From assembly GCA_008921705.1 (NCBI GenBank), contig VFFE01007633.1, forward strand, positions 1,145,178 through 1,209,177: a stretch of 64,000 nucleotides of DNA. The letters run 5' to 3'. The stretch is from Burhinus oedicnemus (lineage: Eukaryota; Chordata; Aves; Charadriiformes; Burhinidae). Under the pieces are notes generated by a model, which was not told where the DNA came from, did not search any database, and was given only the letters and a program-made list of their open reading frames with translations. A program made the position numbers and the translations under genes. Positions 11,335-27,973 of the stretch are shown in pieces; position 1 is the stretch's first letter, and each line of letters begins with the position of its first letter.

Positions 11335-11847
11335 TGTCCTGGTTTCAGCTGGGAAAGAGTTAATTTTCTTTCTAGTGATTTCTGTGAAAGGAATGTCAAT
11401 AATGAATGTCAATAATGCACATTGGTTTAGTTGTTGCTAAGCAATGTTTATGCTTCTCAAGGACTCTTCTGTTTCCCATAGCAGCTGAGAAGGAGCAGAG
11501 ACAGAACAATGGAATGGCCAATGAAATATTCCATACCATAGATGTCCTGCTCAGTATACAAATGGGGGCTGGTGGAATCCACGATCACTGCTTGGGTCAG
11601 TGCCAATTCACCGGGCAGTGAGAGTGACTTCTGTCATTATTATTATTATTGTTATTGTTATTTTCCTTTTCTGTTATTGTTTTTATTAATCAGTCTTTAT
11701 CTCTACCCACAAAGGTGTGTGGGGGGGAGGGGGGGTTCCCCTTTCTCCTTCTTTTCCCCCATTTTTCCCCTGCACTTCTAGGGGAACAGGGAAAACTTCG
11801 CAATCAGCTGCGTGATCCTAGCTGCTAGCTGGGGTTAAACCACAACA
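11335..11847 (+). mobile_element. Solo LTR, same ERVL-type family as 4711-5306
   Basis: A 513-bp solo LTR, TGTCCTGGTTTCAGC at the start and CCACAACA at the end, flanked by CCCTC on both sides. A TATA-like TATACAAA at about 11555-11562 follows the conserved CTGCTCAG block. A (TTA)n/(TTG)n run lies at about 11635-11665 and G- and C-rich runs at about 11720-11770. A 13-bp unit is tandemly doubled at 11392-11404 and 11405-11417. There is no retroviral coding sequence next to it. The orientation comes from the TATA-like box and the match to the sister LTR. Confidence 0.88.
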
Positions 11848-11852
11848 CCCTC
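11848..11852. repeat. 5-bp target-site duplication, right copy
   Basis: CCCTC, identical to 11330-11334, directly after the LTR. Confidence 0.85.
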
Positions 11853-13469
11853 AAAGCACATTTTTTAAAACAGTTTGTTAATCTCATTCTAAAAAACAGG
11901 TATTAAACTGATTTTAACAGGGAATTGCACAAGTCACAAGTACTTTGTTATTCTCCCCATGCACCCCCTGCCAAACCTAAATATGTTTTATATGTAAAGA
12001 ACTATCAATTAAAAAAACCAAAAAACACAATCACACATTGCAGAAACAGAATCTATCCCTCAGCTCCCCAATTCCATTGCTTAAAACTCAGATTTAATTA
12101 TTATCCAACAGTGATGATAACGGCAAATAAATCATTTATCAGATTAAACAAGTTTACAGATTCTATAAACTGAACTTACTACTTTTGAAATTTATAGTTC
12201 TTTTTACTGATATAATCATATGTTTGAAAATCCCATAGATAATTTTATTCCCAGAAAATAAGAACAATTCAAGCTTCCATATGTACCAAAAGTTTAGAGT
12301 GCTGATGTGATCACTAAGGAAGATGGAAGTATTATCAGTTAAAATACTAGAGATTCTCAGAAATGGATACATAAATCTGGTGAAGTAATGATATAGTAAA
12401 GAAACCTACATTTCAACCTAAGAACTTGGCGATTGCCCAACTACATCAGTGCCTTGTTAAAACTAGATGGCTCTCGCTGGTCTACTGCCACAAAATCAGA
12501 TTTAGTTAAGTATTAATATCCATGTGGTATAGGGTGATAGCAGGCTAAGTCAGATAGGTACAAATAATCCCCAAGGGCTTAGAGCATCAGAATGTGGTTT
12601 CACAAGCTTCATTGTTAACCTATTTATATATTGTAAAAGTACAAAGGATCTGATTATGTCATTGCCGGATAGGAAGTGAGGTCATAAATCAAGAATATAC
12701 TCAATAAAACACATAGATCAGAATCTCAGCCCAGGGAATGGGATGTAGTGTTCTCTGCTGCTAGGGATACCAGTGTGGGTGGAGCTTCAGAGGCTGTTCA
12801 GTACATCTTGAAGTGGTTCGTGTGCCTGCTTTCCTAGTTCAACAGCCTACCCTTGTTCACCAGGGAGTTTCAGTTAAAAAGAGCACCCTGCAGACAGCAA
12901 CGGTGGAACCTCCCAACAGCACCGTCTCTGCTCTGCAAAGCAGAAGCTCAACACAGCAGAGAATCTAGCACAATATTAAGTCTTTTGAGAGATAAGAGTC
13001 ATTGTTGTCAAAACACTAGCTTTTTCCCCACATGATCACATCTAAAATACTGCCTTTCAACAGCAGATATAACTTTGAAGACACTAATCAATAATTTTTT
13101 TTTTAGTTGTGTGAAGGTAACAATCCTAATTAGCTGAAATTTTCCTATTCAGAAGAAAAAGTGGCCTGTCACAAGAATTAAAACAAAACATGTTAGTTTT
13201 TCAGCCTCCAGAATACGCAAAGTTTATGTAAATTAGTTCCTTCATTAGTCCTAATATTTGAATTTTTCAGATCTACTTCATCTGCTACTGTGAGACAAGT
13301 GGTGCAATTCCAGAACAATTCCTTTGCATAGTGATGCAAAGCTTTTTTTTTTCCTGCTCCCAGTCTGTTAGAATTCCTTAACTTTTGAATGTTGTGGACT
13401 TTTCTACTTCTGTACAAAAATTTCTGTTACAGAATGACTCCTGCGGGTACCAATAAAAAAACCCAGAGG

Positions 13470-13511
13470 TTTTTTTGTTTTGGTTTGTTTTTTTGTTTTT
13501 TTTTTTTTTTT
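13470..13511. repeat. T-rich low-complexity tract
   Basis: Long T runs broken by single G or GG, ending in a run of about 17 T. On the minus strand it would be an A-rich tail, but no recognisable retrocopy or SINE body adjoins it, so I leave it as low complexity. Confidence 0.8.
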
Positions 13512-16011
13512 AAACATACTGTCCTTGTCAGCTGACAACGCAGTTAAAACTTCTCTCAAATTATGATGTTTAAAACACCGTTTCTCAGACTGTGCAATAT
13601 GACCTCACAGTGTCCCAAACTCTTAGATGGCAGCAGTCAGTAGCATTTCAATCATCCCTACACTTCCAGCTGAACAGTAATTCACTTACTCCAGAGAAAA
13701 ATGAAAGACCTGGCTAAAACTGGGGATAACTAGGTATTTTTAGTAAAAGCAAACTAGCTTAGGGATGGGTAGCCAGCAGAGAGATCATAAAGACTTTCAG
13801 TGACTGGTAACATCTGATCTGTATTGCCCTGTCCCCGATCACCTGCCTACTCACAAAATTACATATGGCATAGGAGCCAGAAGCGGTCACTACTTAAAAC
13901 AAGTAGTTTAGGGAACAATTACAGGAGTTCTTAAACTATGGGGTTTCAGTAACTGAGGTGGCCATTGCAGCAGCAATCACCCCGAGCCTTCACAAAAAAA
14001 CACCAAACCCCTCACTACTACAAATCTTTCCCAAACCATCGCTCCCCGCTGCCTGTCTGTACACTGAGACTCCGTCGCTCGAGTGACATTCACCACTTCT
14101 TCCGGAGCTGGATGTCAGATTTTTAAGTCAATTTAAAGTTCACGGACAATGCCAGGTTTACAGCACTAAATCTGAAAGGCGGCAGTGTTGTTTAACCAGA
14201 GAGTGGTGCTATCTGTCAATGTTAATTACTGCTCTTCCTGCTGGGGTTTTTACAAGAAAGTAGGCCAGCAGGAAGTGTCATTATATTACAGCCTGTGGCT
14301 CCGTGCATGTGTTCCTAAGTTGACAGTCAAGAGACGTCCTTTAGTATTCTTCACTGTCTTTTTCCATATGAAAAACAAACTGCTCAGATTGCAAAAAAGG
14401 ATGAAATATGCTATTGTATGCATCTGCTAGAACAGAAAGATACAGGTATGTAGAAAGCAACTTCCTGCTGAGGTAACGAAAACAGTTCCTGGTGTGTTTG
14501 TGATGTGTGATACTCCTTTTCGACTTATCTAATAAAACTTATAAAGGCTATTAAAATGAAACTTTCCTAGCCTTTCTTCACAGCCTTCATGTCAGTTTAA
14601 AAGAAAAAAAAAAAAAATTGATCAGCAGACTTATCAGGTGATAAGGCTTTGGGGGACAAAGGAAGGGAGGAAGGGCTAACAAGGAAAGATACACTGCTGA
14701 GCCACCCACCCCGATAAGAAACAACTCAAAACAAGGAAGTTTTTTGACACCTCCTACACCTCTGTCTTTTCACACCTAGGTAACCCACTCAATGATGAAA
14801 CTGCTTGCAAAATATACTTTAAAAACACTATAATTTCAAAACAATCAAACATGAAACAAAGATATGCATCAATATGAAGCAGAGTTAGATATTCTCAAGA
14901 AAGGGGGTAAAGTTTCAAGGGACTTTGAATGGTTCTAGGAGAAATGTAATCAAAGTTTATGAAAGTATTTGAAAATACATTGGTCACCACTTTAGAAAAA
15001 AATCAGAGTAACTTAGAGATCACAGGTAATGGATTTAGAAACTTGCAAATGCTACTCCTAATGAATAGCTACAATCAAACCGTACTACTCTCTAGATTCA
15101 AAGTTCCTACATCAACCCCATTGATAAAAATATTTTGCTTTTAATTCTATCACTTAAATTTGTACACAGCTTTTCCAGAATAAACACTTTCAAAGAATTA
15201 TATCTATGAAACTATAGAAAAAATGGCTTTGCGTTTGAGAAGTAACCTGAAACAAAGCCTTCTGTAACTTCTAGTGCTCAGAGCCCTGCATTTTCCATAA
15301 ATAAAAAGAACTGTAATAAAAAAACCACAACCCACCAAACAACAAAAAACCATCACACGCTCAGTTTGAAAGCAGTCCTGAAACTACACTCAAAACACCC
15401 TCATTATCCAACAACGTTAAGCAACTGACTTAATACCACTATCTGGTAATTTTCCCAAACAAAGGTTGCAGATCTGATAAAGCCTTTTGTACAACTCAAA
15501 GTATTAAGGAAATAGTATCAGTCCAGTTTTATGAGCTTAATTCTTAGTAGACACTAGAATACATGAAATGCTTGGCCTTATTTTTTCCAGAACTGTGCAG
15601 TCATCATTGTAGTCTAACATATTCTATGGAATATGTTGTTTTCAACTACTTTTTTTGTTTTGTTTTTAAATTTATGTATATATTTTTGTTGTCATTGTCA
15701 TTGTTTTGATTTTCCACAAGGAGAAGATTAGCAATTGATTTTGAAGAACAGTTAGTATCCATATCTCCTCTCATGTTTATCATTATACCCCTTAAGTTAG
15801 GCATTGCCTAAATAAGTTGTCAGAAGAAATCATTTAGGAAATAATAAGAAAACCATTTAAATGTAAGCATTTCTGAATCCAGCTTTGGAAGCTTGACAAA
15901 TTCAGTTTAAAATTCCAGTAGAAATTAAAGTATTAGATTAAACTAAATTTCAAAATCAAATGTTACTACATCACAGCCATAGTCTTAAGTATGATATAAA
16001 AAAAAATATTA

Positions 16012-19544
<3,533 letters not shown>

Positions 19545-20045
19545 CTTCTCCACCCTCTACTTGTGAGGGGAGATTTTGGGACTCCCTGGTACTAAACAGA
19601 CAGCGTGGCAAGTCAGCGAGGGGGCAATATGGCTATGGGTCTGTAGCAAATGATGTACAAGAAGAGGTTGAAGGAACGGATTTGTTGAGCCCTTAAAAGA
19701 TGACAACTAAGGGATGAACCTTACCGCTGTCTTCACCTACCTATTGGAGCGGTATAGAAAGAGACAGAGCCAGGTTCTTTTGGGAAGCGCATAAAAGATG
19801 GGAAGCAACAGGCAAGGTGCAACAAGAGAAATTTCAGTTTTATATTAGAAAAAAAACCCCACCATGATGGTGGTCAAATACTGGACTAGCTGCCTAGAGA
19901 GGATCTGGTATCTCCATCCTTGGAGATACTGGTAACTTGACAGGGCCCTGAACAGCACAATCTATCTTCAGACTTGGCTCCAGTGTCAGCAGGAGGCAAG
20001 ATCAGATAACCCTGGTCTCTCCTAACTCAAGGTAATTGATGAATC
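19545..20045 (+). mobile_element. Old, degraded CR1 3' fragment
   Basis: Heavily mutated but collinear with the CR1 ORF2 end and 3' tail. Matching blocks are TTTTGGGACTCCCTGGTAC, AAGAAGAGGTTGAAGGAAC, TTTGTTGAGCCC, AGACAGAGCCAGGTTCTTTT, AGGCAAGGTGCAACAAGAGAA, ATGGTGGTCAAATACTGG, TCTCCATCCTTGGAGATACT and a degraded tail near 20010-20040. Compared with the other CR1 copies here it carries many more substitutions and small gaps, so it is a much older insertion. Ends are approximate. Confidence 0.82.
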
Positions 20046-21750
20046 CATGACCCATAAGGAAGACATAGGCACAGTCCCTATCATAAGCAGCTATGCAAGA
20101 AAAATGAGAATACTCAGCAGTTTCTGAGGAAATACATAAGTACAATCAGATCAACCTAAGTTTTAGATTATTTGTAGAAGTTTACTAGGGATTGAATCTT
20201 TGCAGAGTGTAGTTATAAAATTTTAGCAAGTCCCAGCTGTTCATGTAGAAGCTGACAGACCTTCAATCATGTTTACAACCGAACTGCTCTTCACAGGTTT
20301 ATCAAAGATATCCTTGACACAAACACCAGCTCCACTTCTCTTCCCTCCAATAAGCACTATTACATTCTTGTTCCCAGAGTCACTAGATTTTTTTGTTTGT
20401 TTTTATTTAAATAAATGTTTTGCACTGCCCTCATGGCTGAAGCGGTCAAATGAAGCTTTCCAGAGCAGCTCTATCAAAACCAGCTATCCAGCTTGAAAAG
20501 TCTCCTATGATAAGTCCACTTTAAGTATGTACTGATTTTACAATTACCAAAAAACAATGTGCAGTTGCAAACAAAAAACAGAAGCATTTTTGCCATTTTA
20601 TTTCCTATCTTATTTATTCCTACAGCTGCCTACAGTACAAAGTGATGTGTTCAGGCTACCAGATGTGACCAAATTTTGTCAAGATTTAGCAAATTTTCTT
20701 GGGAAATTTAAGAGCCAAAAAAAAAAAACCCCAGCTCTTAGGGTGAGGTGGGACCCTGCACCCATAAGGACTGAATCTTTTTTCAAATCAGGACAATGAA
20801 ATCTATGAAGCCACATTATTATAATTAGAAGGAGAATCAGATCTGTTAAACATTTTTAGAATTGTGCCTGACATGCACACATTTTTATATATGTGTATAT
20901 ATATCTGTCTTTGAGCTTTGCTCATACATCTGTACAGCTTGTTCCCAGAAACATTCTCAGAGGAAGTAACCAGAATCCATTTGGCTAAGATAAAACATTC
21001 TTGCCTGAAATTAGCTATCAGATGTCTCTTGCAAAAGCTATTCGCCAAAAGGATCAATGTTGTTAATAACAAGGTAAAGTTTTAAGTCTAAATTTCAATG
21101 AATTATCCTCAAAGCAATTTTAGACAAACCATAGTTAAGTGACAAAATCTGAGATTATTCCCCCCCCATCTGTATAATGAAAAAAACTAACATTTCTCCC
21201 ATTTTACCATAAAGTGATATAGGTCATTAACTGCCATATGAAACATCAAAGAGCTGTCTGCCATCAGTGTTATATCCTTTCAAGTTTTACATACTATTGT
21301 TAAAATTGTCATTTGATGTAGAGAAGATCCATAAGCTCGTTCCATATCAAACTCACCATACCACACAAAACCACAAAGTTATCGGCAGGTGCTGCCTCAA
21401 AGATTGTGCAGATCAATGGCTGATCAGCTGCAGAGAGGCAAGTTGAAGTCTCTTAAGGACTACAGCTTTAGGCTATCCATTGTAGTTCTCCAGAAATACC
21501 TTACTGCACCATGTAAGTCAAATACTAGGTACAACACAACAAAAATGTTCAAAAGGTGGTATCTCATATTTGGCTTAACTGGAAATTATCCTACAACTAT
21601 ACTGTCAATAAAAAGCAAGCAAAACCCCTCCGTGTTTTAGGCATCCAACATCACCAATGCTCAGTGCATGTATATGCTATTAGGAATCTGAAGAAAAAGC
21701 AATCGAGATATGACTCTGGACTCCTGGCACTTATTCCTGATTTTATTAAT
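20046..21750. other. Intronic DNA, no gene seen
   Basis: AT-rich sequence with A runs (20718-20728) and a short TA/TG-rich stretch near 20880-20900. Several 60-90-codon frames occur on both strands but none shows a domain, splice context or conserved-looking composition. Confidence 0.6.
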
Positions 21751-21755
21751 GCCTT
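21751..21755. repeat. 5-bp target-site duplication, left copy
   Basis: GCCTT directly before TGTGGTGGGTTGAC. It is repeated at 22496-22500 directly after CCCATACA, bracketing the LTR. Confidence 0.85.
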
Positions 21756-22495
21756 TGTGGTGGGTTGACTTTGGCCGACTGCTAGACCCCCACCCAGCCA
21801 CTCTCTCACTGAACTTCTTCAACAGGACAGGGGGTAAAATGGTAATCCTCCTGTGTCGAGATAAAAACAAGATTACTTACCAATTATTGTCATGGGCAGA
21901 ACAAACTTGACTTAGGGAAAATTAATTTATTGCCAATTAAAATATATTTGGGTAGTGAGAAACAATGACAAATTAAATGAAAACCTTCCCCCTACCTCCC
22001 TTCTTCCCAGGCTCAACTCCTCTCCTTCATTCCTGACTCCTCTACCTCTCCTCTCAGGCAGTGCAGGGGGATGTGGAATGGGTTCAGTCCATAACAGCTC
22101 CTCTCTGATGCTCCTTCCTCCTCACACTTTTACCCTGCTCCAGCACGGGCTCTCCACAGGTTGTGGTTTCTTCAGGAAACATCCACCTGCTCCACCATGG
22201 TCTCTCCCACGGGCTGCAGGGGAATCTCTGCTCCAGCACCTGCAGCACATCCTCCCCCTCCTTCTTCTCTCACCTTGGTGCTTGCAGAGTTGTTTCTCTC
22301 ACTTTTTGTTCCCTCCTCCTCTCTGTGGCATTTCCTCTCCTTTCTTAAATAAACTTTCCCTGAGGCGCCCCCACCATGGCTGCGGGGCCCAGCCCTGCCC
22401 TGCAAGGGGGTCAGTCAGAGCCGGCTGGAACCAGCTGTGTCTGGCCGGGGGCAGCCCCGGCCTCTCCTCACAGAGGCCACCCTGCAGCCCATACA
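21756..22495. mobile_element. Solo LTR, second avian ERV family
   Basis: A 740-bp solo LTR, TG...CA-ended, bracketed by GCCTT duplications. It has the layout I know from a common avian ERV LTR: a start TGTGGTGGGTTGACTTTGG, a GTCGAGATAA block, a TTTATTGCCAATTAAA block, and a C/T-rich second half with repeated CTGCTCCA...CACGG and CCACCATGG units, then an end in CCCATACA. It is clearly different from the LTRs at 4711 and 11335. Orientation is left open: AATAAA occurs at about 22346-22351 on plus, but palindromic ends do not settle it. A 209-codon open frame at 21955-22584 is a by-product of the C-rich composition and runs past the LTR end. Confidence 0.85.
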
Positions 22496-22500
22496 GCCTT
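22496..22500. repeat. 5-bp target-site duplication, right copy
   Basis: GCCTT, identical to 21751-21755. Confidence 0.85.
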
Positions 22501-25500
22501 GATGATATGAACAGAGAACACTACAAAAGCACCATCTCTTTAAGCACACCTCAATTTTTAGGTATTAAAAAGTCAAATCATTAATAGGCTATTTTAGTAA
22601 TTTGAATCAGTTTAAACTACCTGAACATACGTGGACAGAAGAGAAGCTACTGTAGTAATTTACAAGAAGGTGGTAACTCCAGTTATTCCACAGAAAACAG
22701 CAGCAATGCAATGAGAGCAAACGTGATTACGGGATACATTTTCATAACATGACCTTTTATGAAGCCACACGAGCTCTGAAGTTCCCTTCTACAAATAAAG
22801 AGGAGACTGAGAGGTGCTATTTTAAACCTCTGTCAGGTGCAAAAAATTAAAAACTAACACTGTCATCTGCCTGGGTTTGAATCTGGAAGACTGAATAGGT
22901 GCATCTCTAATCAAAGCCAACAGTTATAAGAGGATAACTTTCCAAACAGTTGGTACCAGCCAACTGGAAGTGTCTCAAAGAACTGGGCAGTTACGAGCAA
23001 AGCAGTATTAAGCGTGTATGAGCACATACAGGACTTCAGTCATATAATTTAAGTCCTCTCCATGCACAGCATTTTAGCATTGAGTTCAGAGTTGGAAGCT
23101 GACAGTACACAGACAAAATTACAGCTAGTCAGAAAACCTTTTTTAATATATATTCAATTTTTTTTTCCTTTTCCTAAAGACCAATTATTTAAAAATAGAG
23201 CTTCTCTCAGACTTCTTTAAAAGCATAACAAAGGAGTTGTAAGGGTTTTGTTCAAACTTTCTCTTATAGATAAATTTTAGTGCAAACCAGAGATTGATAA
23301 TTCAGAACAGTCCAATAAGTATTTATTTGTATCAGGAAATACGCACATAAAGGCAGCCTCAAGACTCAAACATTTCCATAGGATTGATTTCTAGCCTATG
23401 AGTGATTGGGTGTTTCCCCCTCCCCCCATAAAACTTATTTCAGAGATAGAATTGTATCTCACATAGTAAAGATATACTTTTTAAGGTTAATAAGTAGTAG
23501 GTTTTATGGTGAAATTTCACACACCAAAATAAGAATATATGATGTTACATAACTATTCTTATGCAAGTTTCTAGTCTTGCAAACAGCAGCCACCAATAAG
23601 GTGCAATCACAAAGAAATATATGTAAAGTGATTTTTGCAGTATTATTTCCCAAATCTTGGAGAATTTTCATCTCCCCTGTCCACTGCCATAAGCTGCTGT
23701 TCTGGAGCAAAGCTGACTCTTGCAAAGGCCAGAGATAATAAAAAATCTTACGGGGAAAAAAAAAAAAAAGGAAAAGAAAAATCACAAAACAAGCTGGCTG
23801 CAGCTACTGCTACGGGCCATGCTCTCACAGGCTTATCTCCTTCATTAAAAAACCTGCAAAAGCCAGAAGAGCACACTATTAAAACTTATCTAGGGATTTC
23901 CCCTGTTTTGTTTATCATTATAAGATGCCATCCCTGGTGGGCCAACTCTTGTTCATACTTGCCATCAGCAATGAGAAGAGTTACCCACAGGGTAAGACAC
24001 CTAACGGTACATAAAGCCAGGAGACCGGCGTATCCATTCCAGCAAACCAGGCTGTTACCTGCCACGTGTGAAACCACAGAAGGCTTATCTTAAGAATTTA
24101 CATCCATTCTGTTGCCAAAAGGAAGTGAATATTTAAAACCTGACTCAGATACCATCTCATACATAAAGGAATGAGGAGCTACTATAAGATTAGTAAAAGA
24201 TCTGCAATTTAGAACTGATTTTCTATCACAGAAGATAGGTTAAATACATATATATATATTTAATCCCACTACCCCCAGCCTCAATTTTTTTCTTTAAGTC
24301 ACAGAAAAATGAAAGATATTTAGAACAAATTGTTCAAGGTCAAGTTCTTTATTCAGAGGCTCTAATTTAGTGGCTTTTCTCAAGTTTAAAGTAACACTGA
24401 CTGTTCCCTTAAATGCCATACAAGAAACGTTGCAAAGGGCAGAGCACCAGCTCAGAGAGCACACCCAGTCCTCTGCAGAGGAATTAGCCTTTGCTTCCCC
24501 ACCTCTCCAGCATAAAGAAAACACACAGCAACACCTCCTCACATTGATGAGTGTTATTCAGTTTTCTTTCCTAAGAGAAAAAATCCTTAGTTCTCACATT
24601 TTCACCCCAGCAGTGCCAAGTGCTGCTTTCTCCAGATGCAGACTCCTCCATCTTCAGCATCTCTCAGGTTACAGACCGACAGCAACACCCCAGCACTGCT
24701 CTTCCAGTCCCCAACTTTCTGCTCTCTTTTTCCCTAGAAAACTAAGTTCAGAGCCCTCTCATCAGATTCCCACAAGGCATATTCCACCAGCTGTCTCCCA
24801 TAGCTCACTACACCCCAAGACACTCCTGCAAACCCCTCAGCTGCTCCCCATTCCTATTTGTTTAATTAATTTCAGGTGCTCCTCCATCCTGCTCACAAGA
24901 GGCAGCTGAGGAGAGTGCACCTCATTGGAGGGGAACTACTACTAGCAATATACAAAAGGCTCATATTTCTCCTGCAGGTTAAGATTCATAATCAGTTCTG
25001 AATAGGCAAGAAATAGATTTTTAATTCAAGCCTTTCACACAGCCAAATACACCTATATTTTCTCTATGATATTGTCATGTGGAAATATCCTGATGTTTCC
25101 TGTGACCTTAGCTTAACTAGGAATTAAATGCAGGAATTATAAAATTAATATTTTGCTAGTAAGGAAAGGATAGAAGCGATCAAAGCAAAAAGTTCCCAGA
25201 GCAAAGCCCAGAAAAACTCTTATAAACAAAACTTGCCAAGTTCAGTCACTAAGCAGAAAGGAGCTGCAAGCTTAATGCTTTGGACATATTCAGCCTTCAG
25301 AAAAGGCAGGTGGTTTCTCTAACTGCCACCAAACAGCCATGGCAGCAAGGCTTGTGTCTGCTGCAGGAAACCCTGATGCTGTGAAGCAGTAGACTGCGAC
25401 CATCATTACTGGGTAAGGAAGCAGGAAAGCATGAGGCAAGTCGGACAATGCCAAACCAATATGCAGTCATGAAGGGAAACGAAGAGGAGGCAGGTCCCAG

Positions 25501-27973
25501 GAAAGCAGTGGGGCTAAGGGCTTCCTAAGGGGCTGCAGCCACTGGCAAAGGCCTGGCAGGTCTGGGCAACCAGTGGGCTCCGACGGCTCCAGCACGGTGG
25601 GATCGCACAGCAGATCTGAGAGAGGGCAACTCCCAGAGCACTTGCTGCCGGTGGATGGGCCTAGGGGGGGTTGTTACTTATTTAACTCCTACTGAGAAGA
25701 AAAGGGCTTGCCTAATGGGAAATCACAGTACTTCCCCACAGTTCCGGGTGCCAATGTAGCACAAGCTACAGAAGAAAAAAGCCAGTTTATGTCTGAAATG
25801 CGTGGCAGTCACTAAGAATGACAGCTGCCCAGCAAATGAATGGGTAGGCCACTGCACTGCGCTATGGCTATAAGTTCCTTCTTTTCCTGGCAGACCTTAT
25901 CTCTACATCATTATACCATGTATTTTCTTATGATTTCTACCCATTGTACACAAAATGCAGCCACAGAAATGGTTTCATATGCCTCTGTGCTAAATGACAT
26001 TGAAAAAAAAATCAGCTAATATTTGATAAAACTGGACAAAAATAAAGTAGTGGTGTAAAGAGTGCAAAAACCAAAGTAGTGCCACAAACCATTACTGCTA
26101 GGGGGATAAAAAAGTGTTTTACCTTCAAGAGAAAGAAGTTATTTCAGTTACTATAAAGCTAATGACTCTTTGTGCTTCAGAAAAAACAACCGAAACTTTA
26201 AGATCGTATATTCCGCGTTAACAATTATGTAACCAGACTGCTCTTCTGCCTTCTAACAGTACACAGATATTCAGACCAAAGGCACCTCTCAGGTATACTG
26301 GTATGAGCCCAGATGGACCCAGTAGGAGTGATGTTACACAGATGTAAATGAAAATGTGATTTGATTCTATTAAGTAATTATTATATTCCAAAGAAATCCT
26401 GTTTTTTAGAAACGTCTGTAAACAGGTTTCATAGGCTGAATTACGTCATCAGGCCTGTTACCTATATTCCTATATATGTTAGCTCACTAATAACAATAGC
26501 ATGATGAGTTTAATAATAAAAAATATAGTAGTAAGACCATTGTTAGTAACAGATGACATGTGAGATTGAACATTTTTTAATTAAAAAAAAATTAGGAATT
26601 GAGTCAGCAAAACTAAGATCTCTCAGTGATTTTACCACCCCTACCTCGTCAAACAGTTTAGGATACAATCTTAGAAAACATTTGCATTAGTCAGTTTAAG
26701 CTTCATTATGTGAGTTTTGCCTGTTTACTATCACACATGAATTTCACATCACACTCAATCACCTTTTCTGTAGGTATGTCACATTAATCCACAACAGTTA
26801 TCTGTTATTTTACATACCTACAGTTGTGAAGCTGGCTTGCATTTGCTATGCCATAAGGCTTTAGAGAGATATCTACATCCGGTTGGGAACAACATTACAG
26901 CAATGAACAGTCGATTCAAATTCAGAATAAGTGAGGATGAATTTTATTTGAAACTTTGTTTTACAAATCCATTCCAAATCATCCATAATGCTGTAGATGA
27001 TATTCATGCTCTCACTTGCAGGTTGTTTGGAAATGAAAAACGTACCAAACTCTTCATTTGAAAAAAAGAAAAAAAAAAAAAGAAAACAACTCAAAACACA
27101 GAAAAGCTCAAAACCCTACCATAGGAATACAAATGGTATTTTATGCTGCTACTAAATGGAATTTAGAGAGGAAAAAGTCTGTGAAAAGGACTCTCTGTCT
27201 CTTCACAGGCCAGTCACTAATAACTGAAAAATCACCCACATTTCCACCTCCCTAGGTTTTACAGGCTCACCTTTTATTACAGTATCAGAGCACCTCCACA
27301 AAAACCAGTGAAACGAAGCCAGTGTAAATGGAAATGGAATGATAACAAGTGGCTTAGAAGCCCTGCAACACACAAAAATTTCCTGAGGCGGGAAATAAAT
27401 CAATTTCTGAAGCTTTCTTTTAACGTTTTTACAAATTGGATTATAGTAGTATTGCCAGCTGAAAAAAAACTACTCTAGCCTTTTTGGTGGCACCACTTTA
27501 AGCAAAGGCCTTGAGGCAAAAGAAAATATGCTAGCAAATATTTGAATAGATCAGATTTTAGTACAAACAGCATGTTTGTCCTTTGCAGCAATAGGGAGGT
27601 ATCTAAAAAAACACAATACTGTCCAAACAGGAGTGTATTTAACAGTTTATATAGTCCTCAATGTTCCTTCTGTAAGGAAGACTAAAGATCTGTGTCTAGA
27701 ACTTTATTCTGGGAATGTGAGAAGCTTCAGATGTGGCTTATGGTATGCAGTAAAATTCTGAATACTTACATGGCTTTGCGGATTTCCATTATCTGTTTTG
27801 CACAGGCTAGACTGGCTTTTTGTTATTGCTCAATCCAAAATACATACTAACATACTAATGATTGAAGTCATTCCCATTAGTGATGTGGGATTTGACTGTT
27901 CTTCATAATTTTTATTGAGAGATATACCTCTTTGGATTAATGAAATAAAATAGGTCATCTATTTAAAGATTGA
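22501..27973. other. Intronic DNA with unclassified GC- and CT-rich patches
   Basis: Mostly AT-rich. Two patches differ. At 24440-24920 the plus strand is strongly C/T-rich and keeps a 179-codon frame open (24370-24909) without any domain. At 25380-25680 GC content rises sharply with several CpGs (CTCCGACGGCTCC, GATCGCACAG). Neither matches a repeat I know. A-rich simple sequence lies at 27061-27085 and a T run at 23158-23165. No exon recognised. Confidence 0.55.
27061..27085. repeat. A-rich low-complexity tract
   Basis: Runs of A separated by single G bases. No retrocopy body is recognisable upstream on the plus strand. Confidence 0.75.

Noticed and set aside
4711..11847. The two same-family, same-strand LTRs about 6 kb apart could be the ends of one provirus.
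   Set aside because: Each appears to have its own 5-bp duplication (ACATC and CCCTC), the two LTRs differ considerably, and the DNA between them is a CR1 plus unrelated AT-rich sequence with no retroviral coding remnants.
13470..13511. The T-rich tract as the tail of a minus-strand processed pseudogene.
   Set aside because: No retrocopied coding sequence or target-site duplication is visible beside it.
21955..22584. A 209-codon open frame as a possible gene.
   Set aside because: It lies mostly inside the solo LTR and crosses its end and the target duplication; the C/T-rich composition explains the lack of stops.
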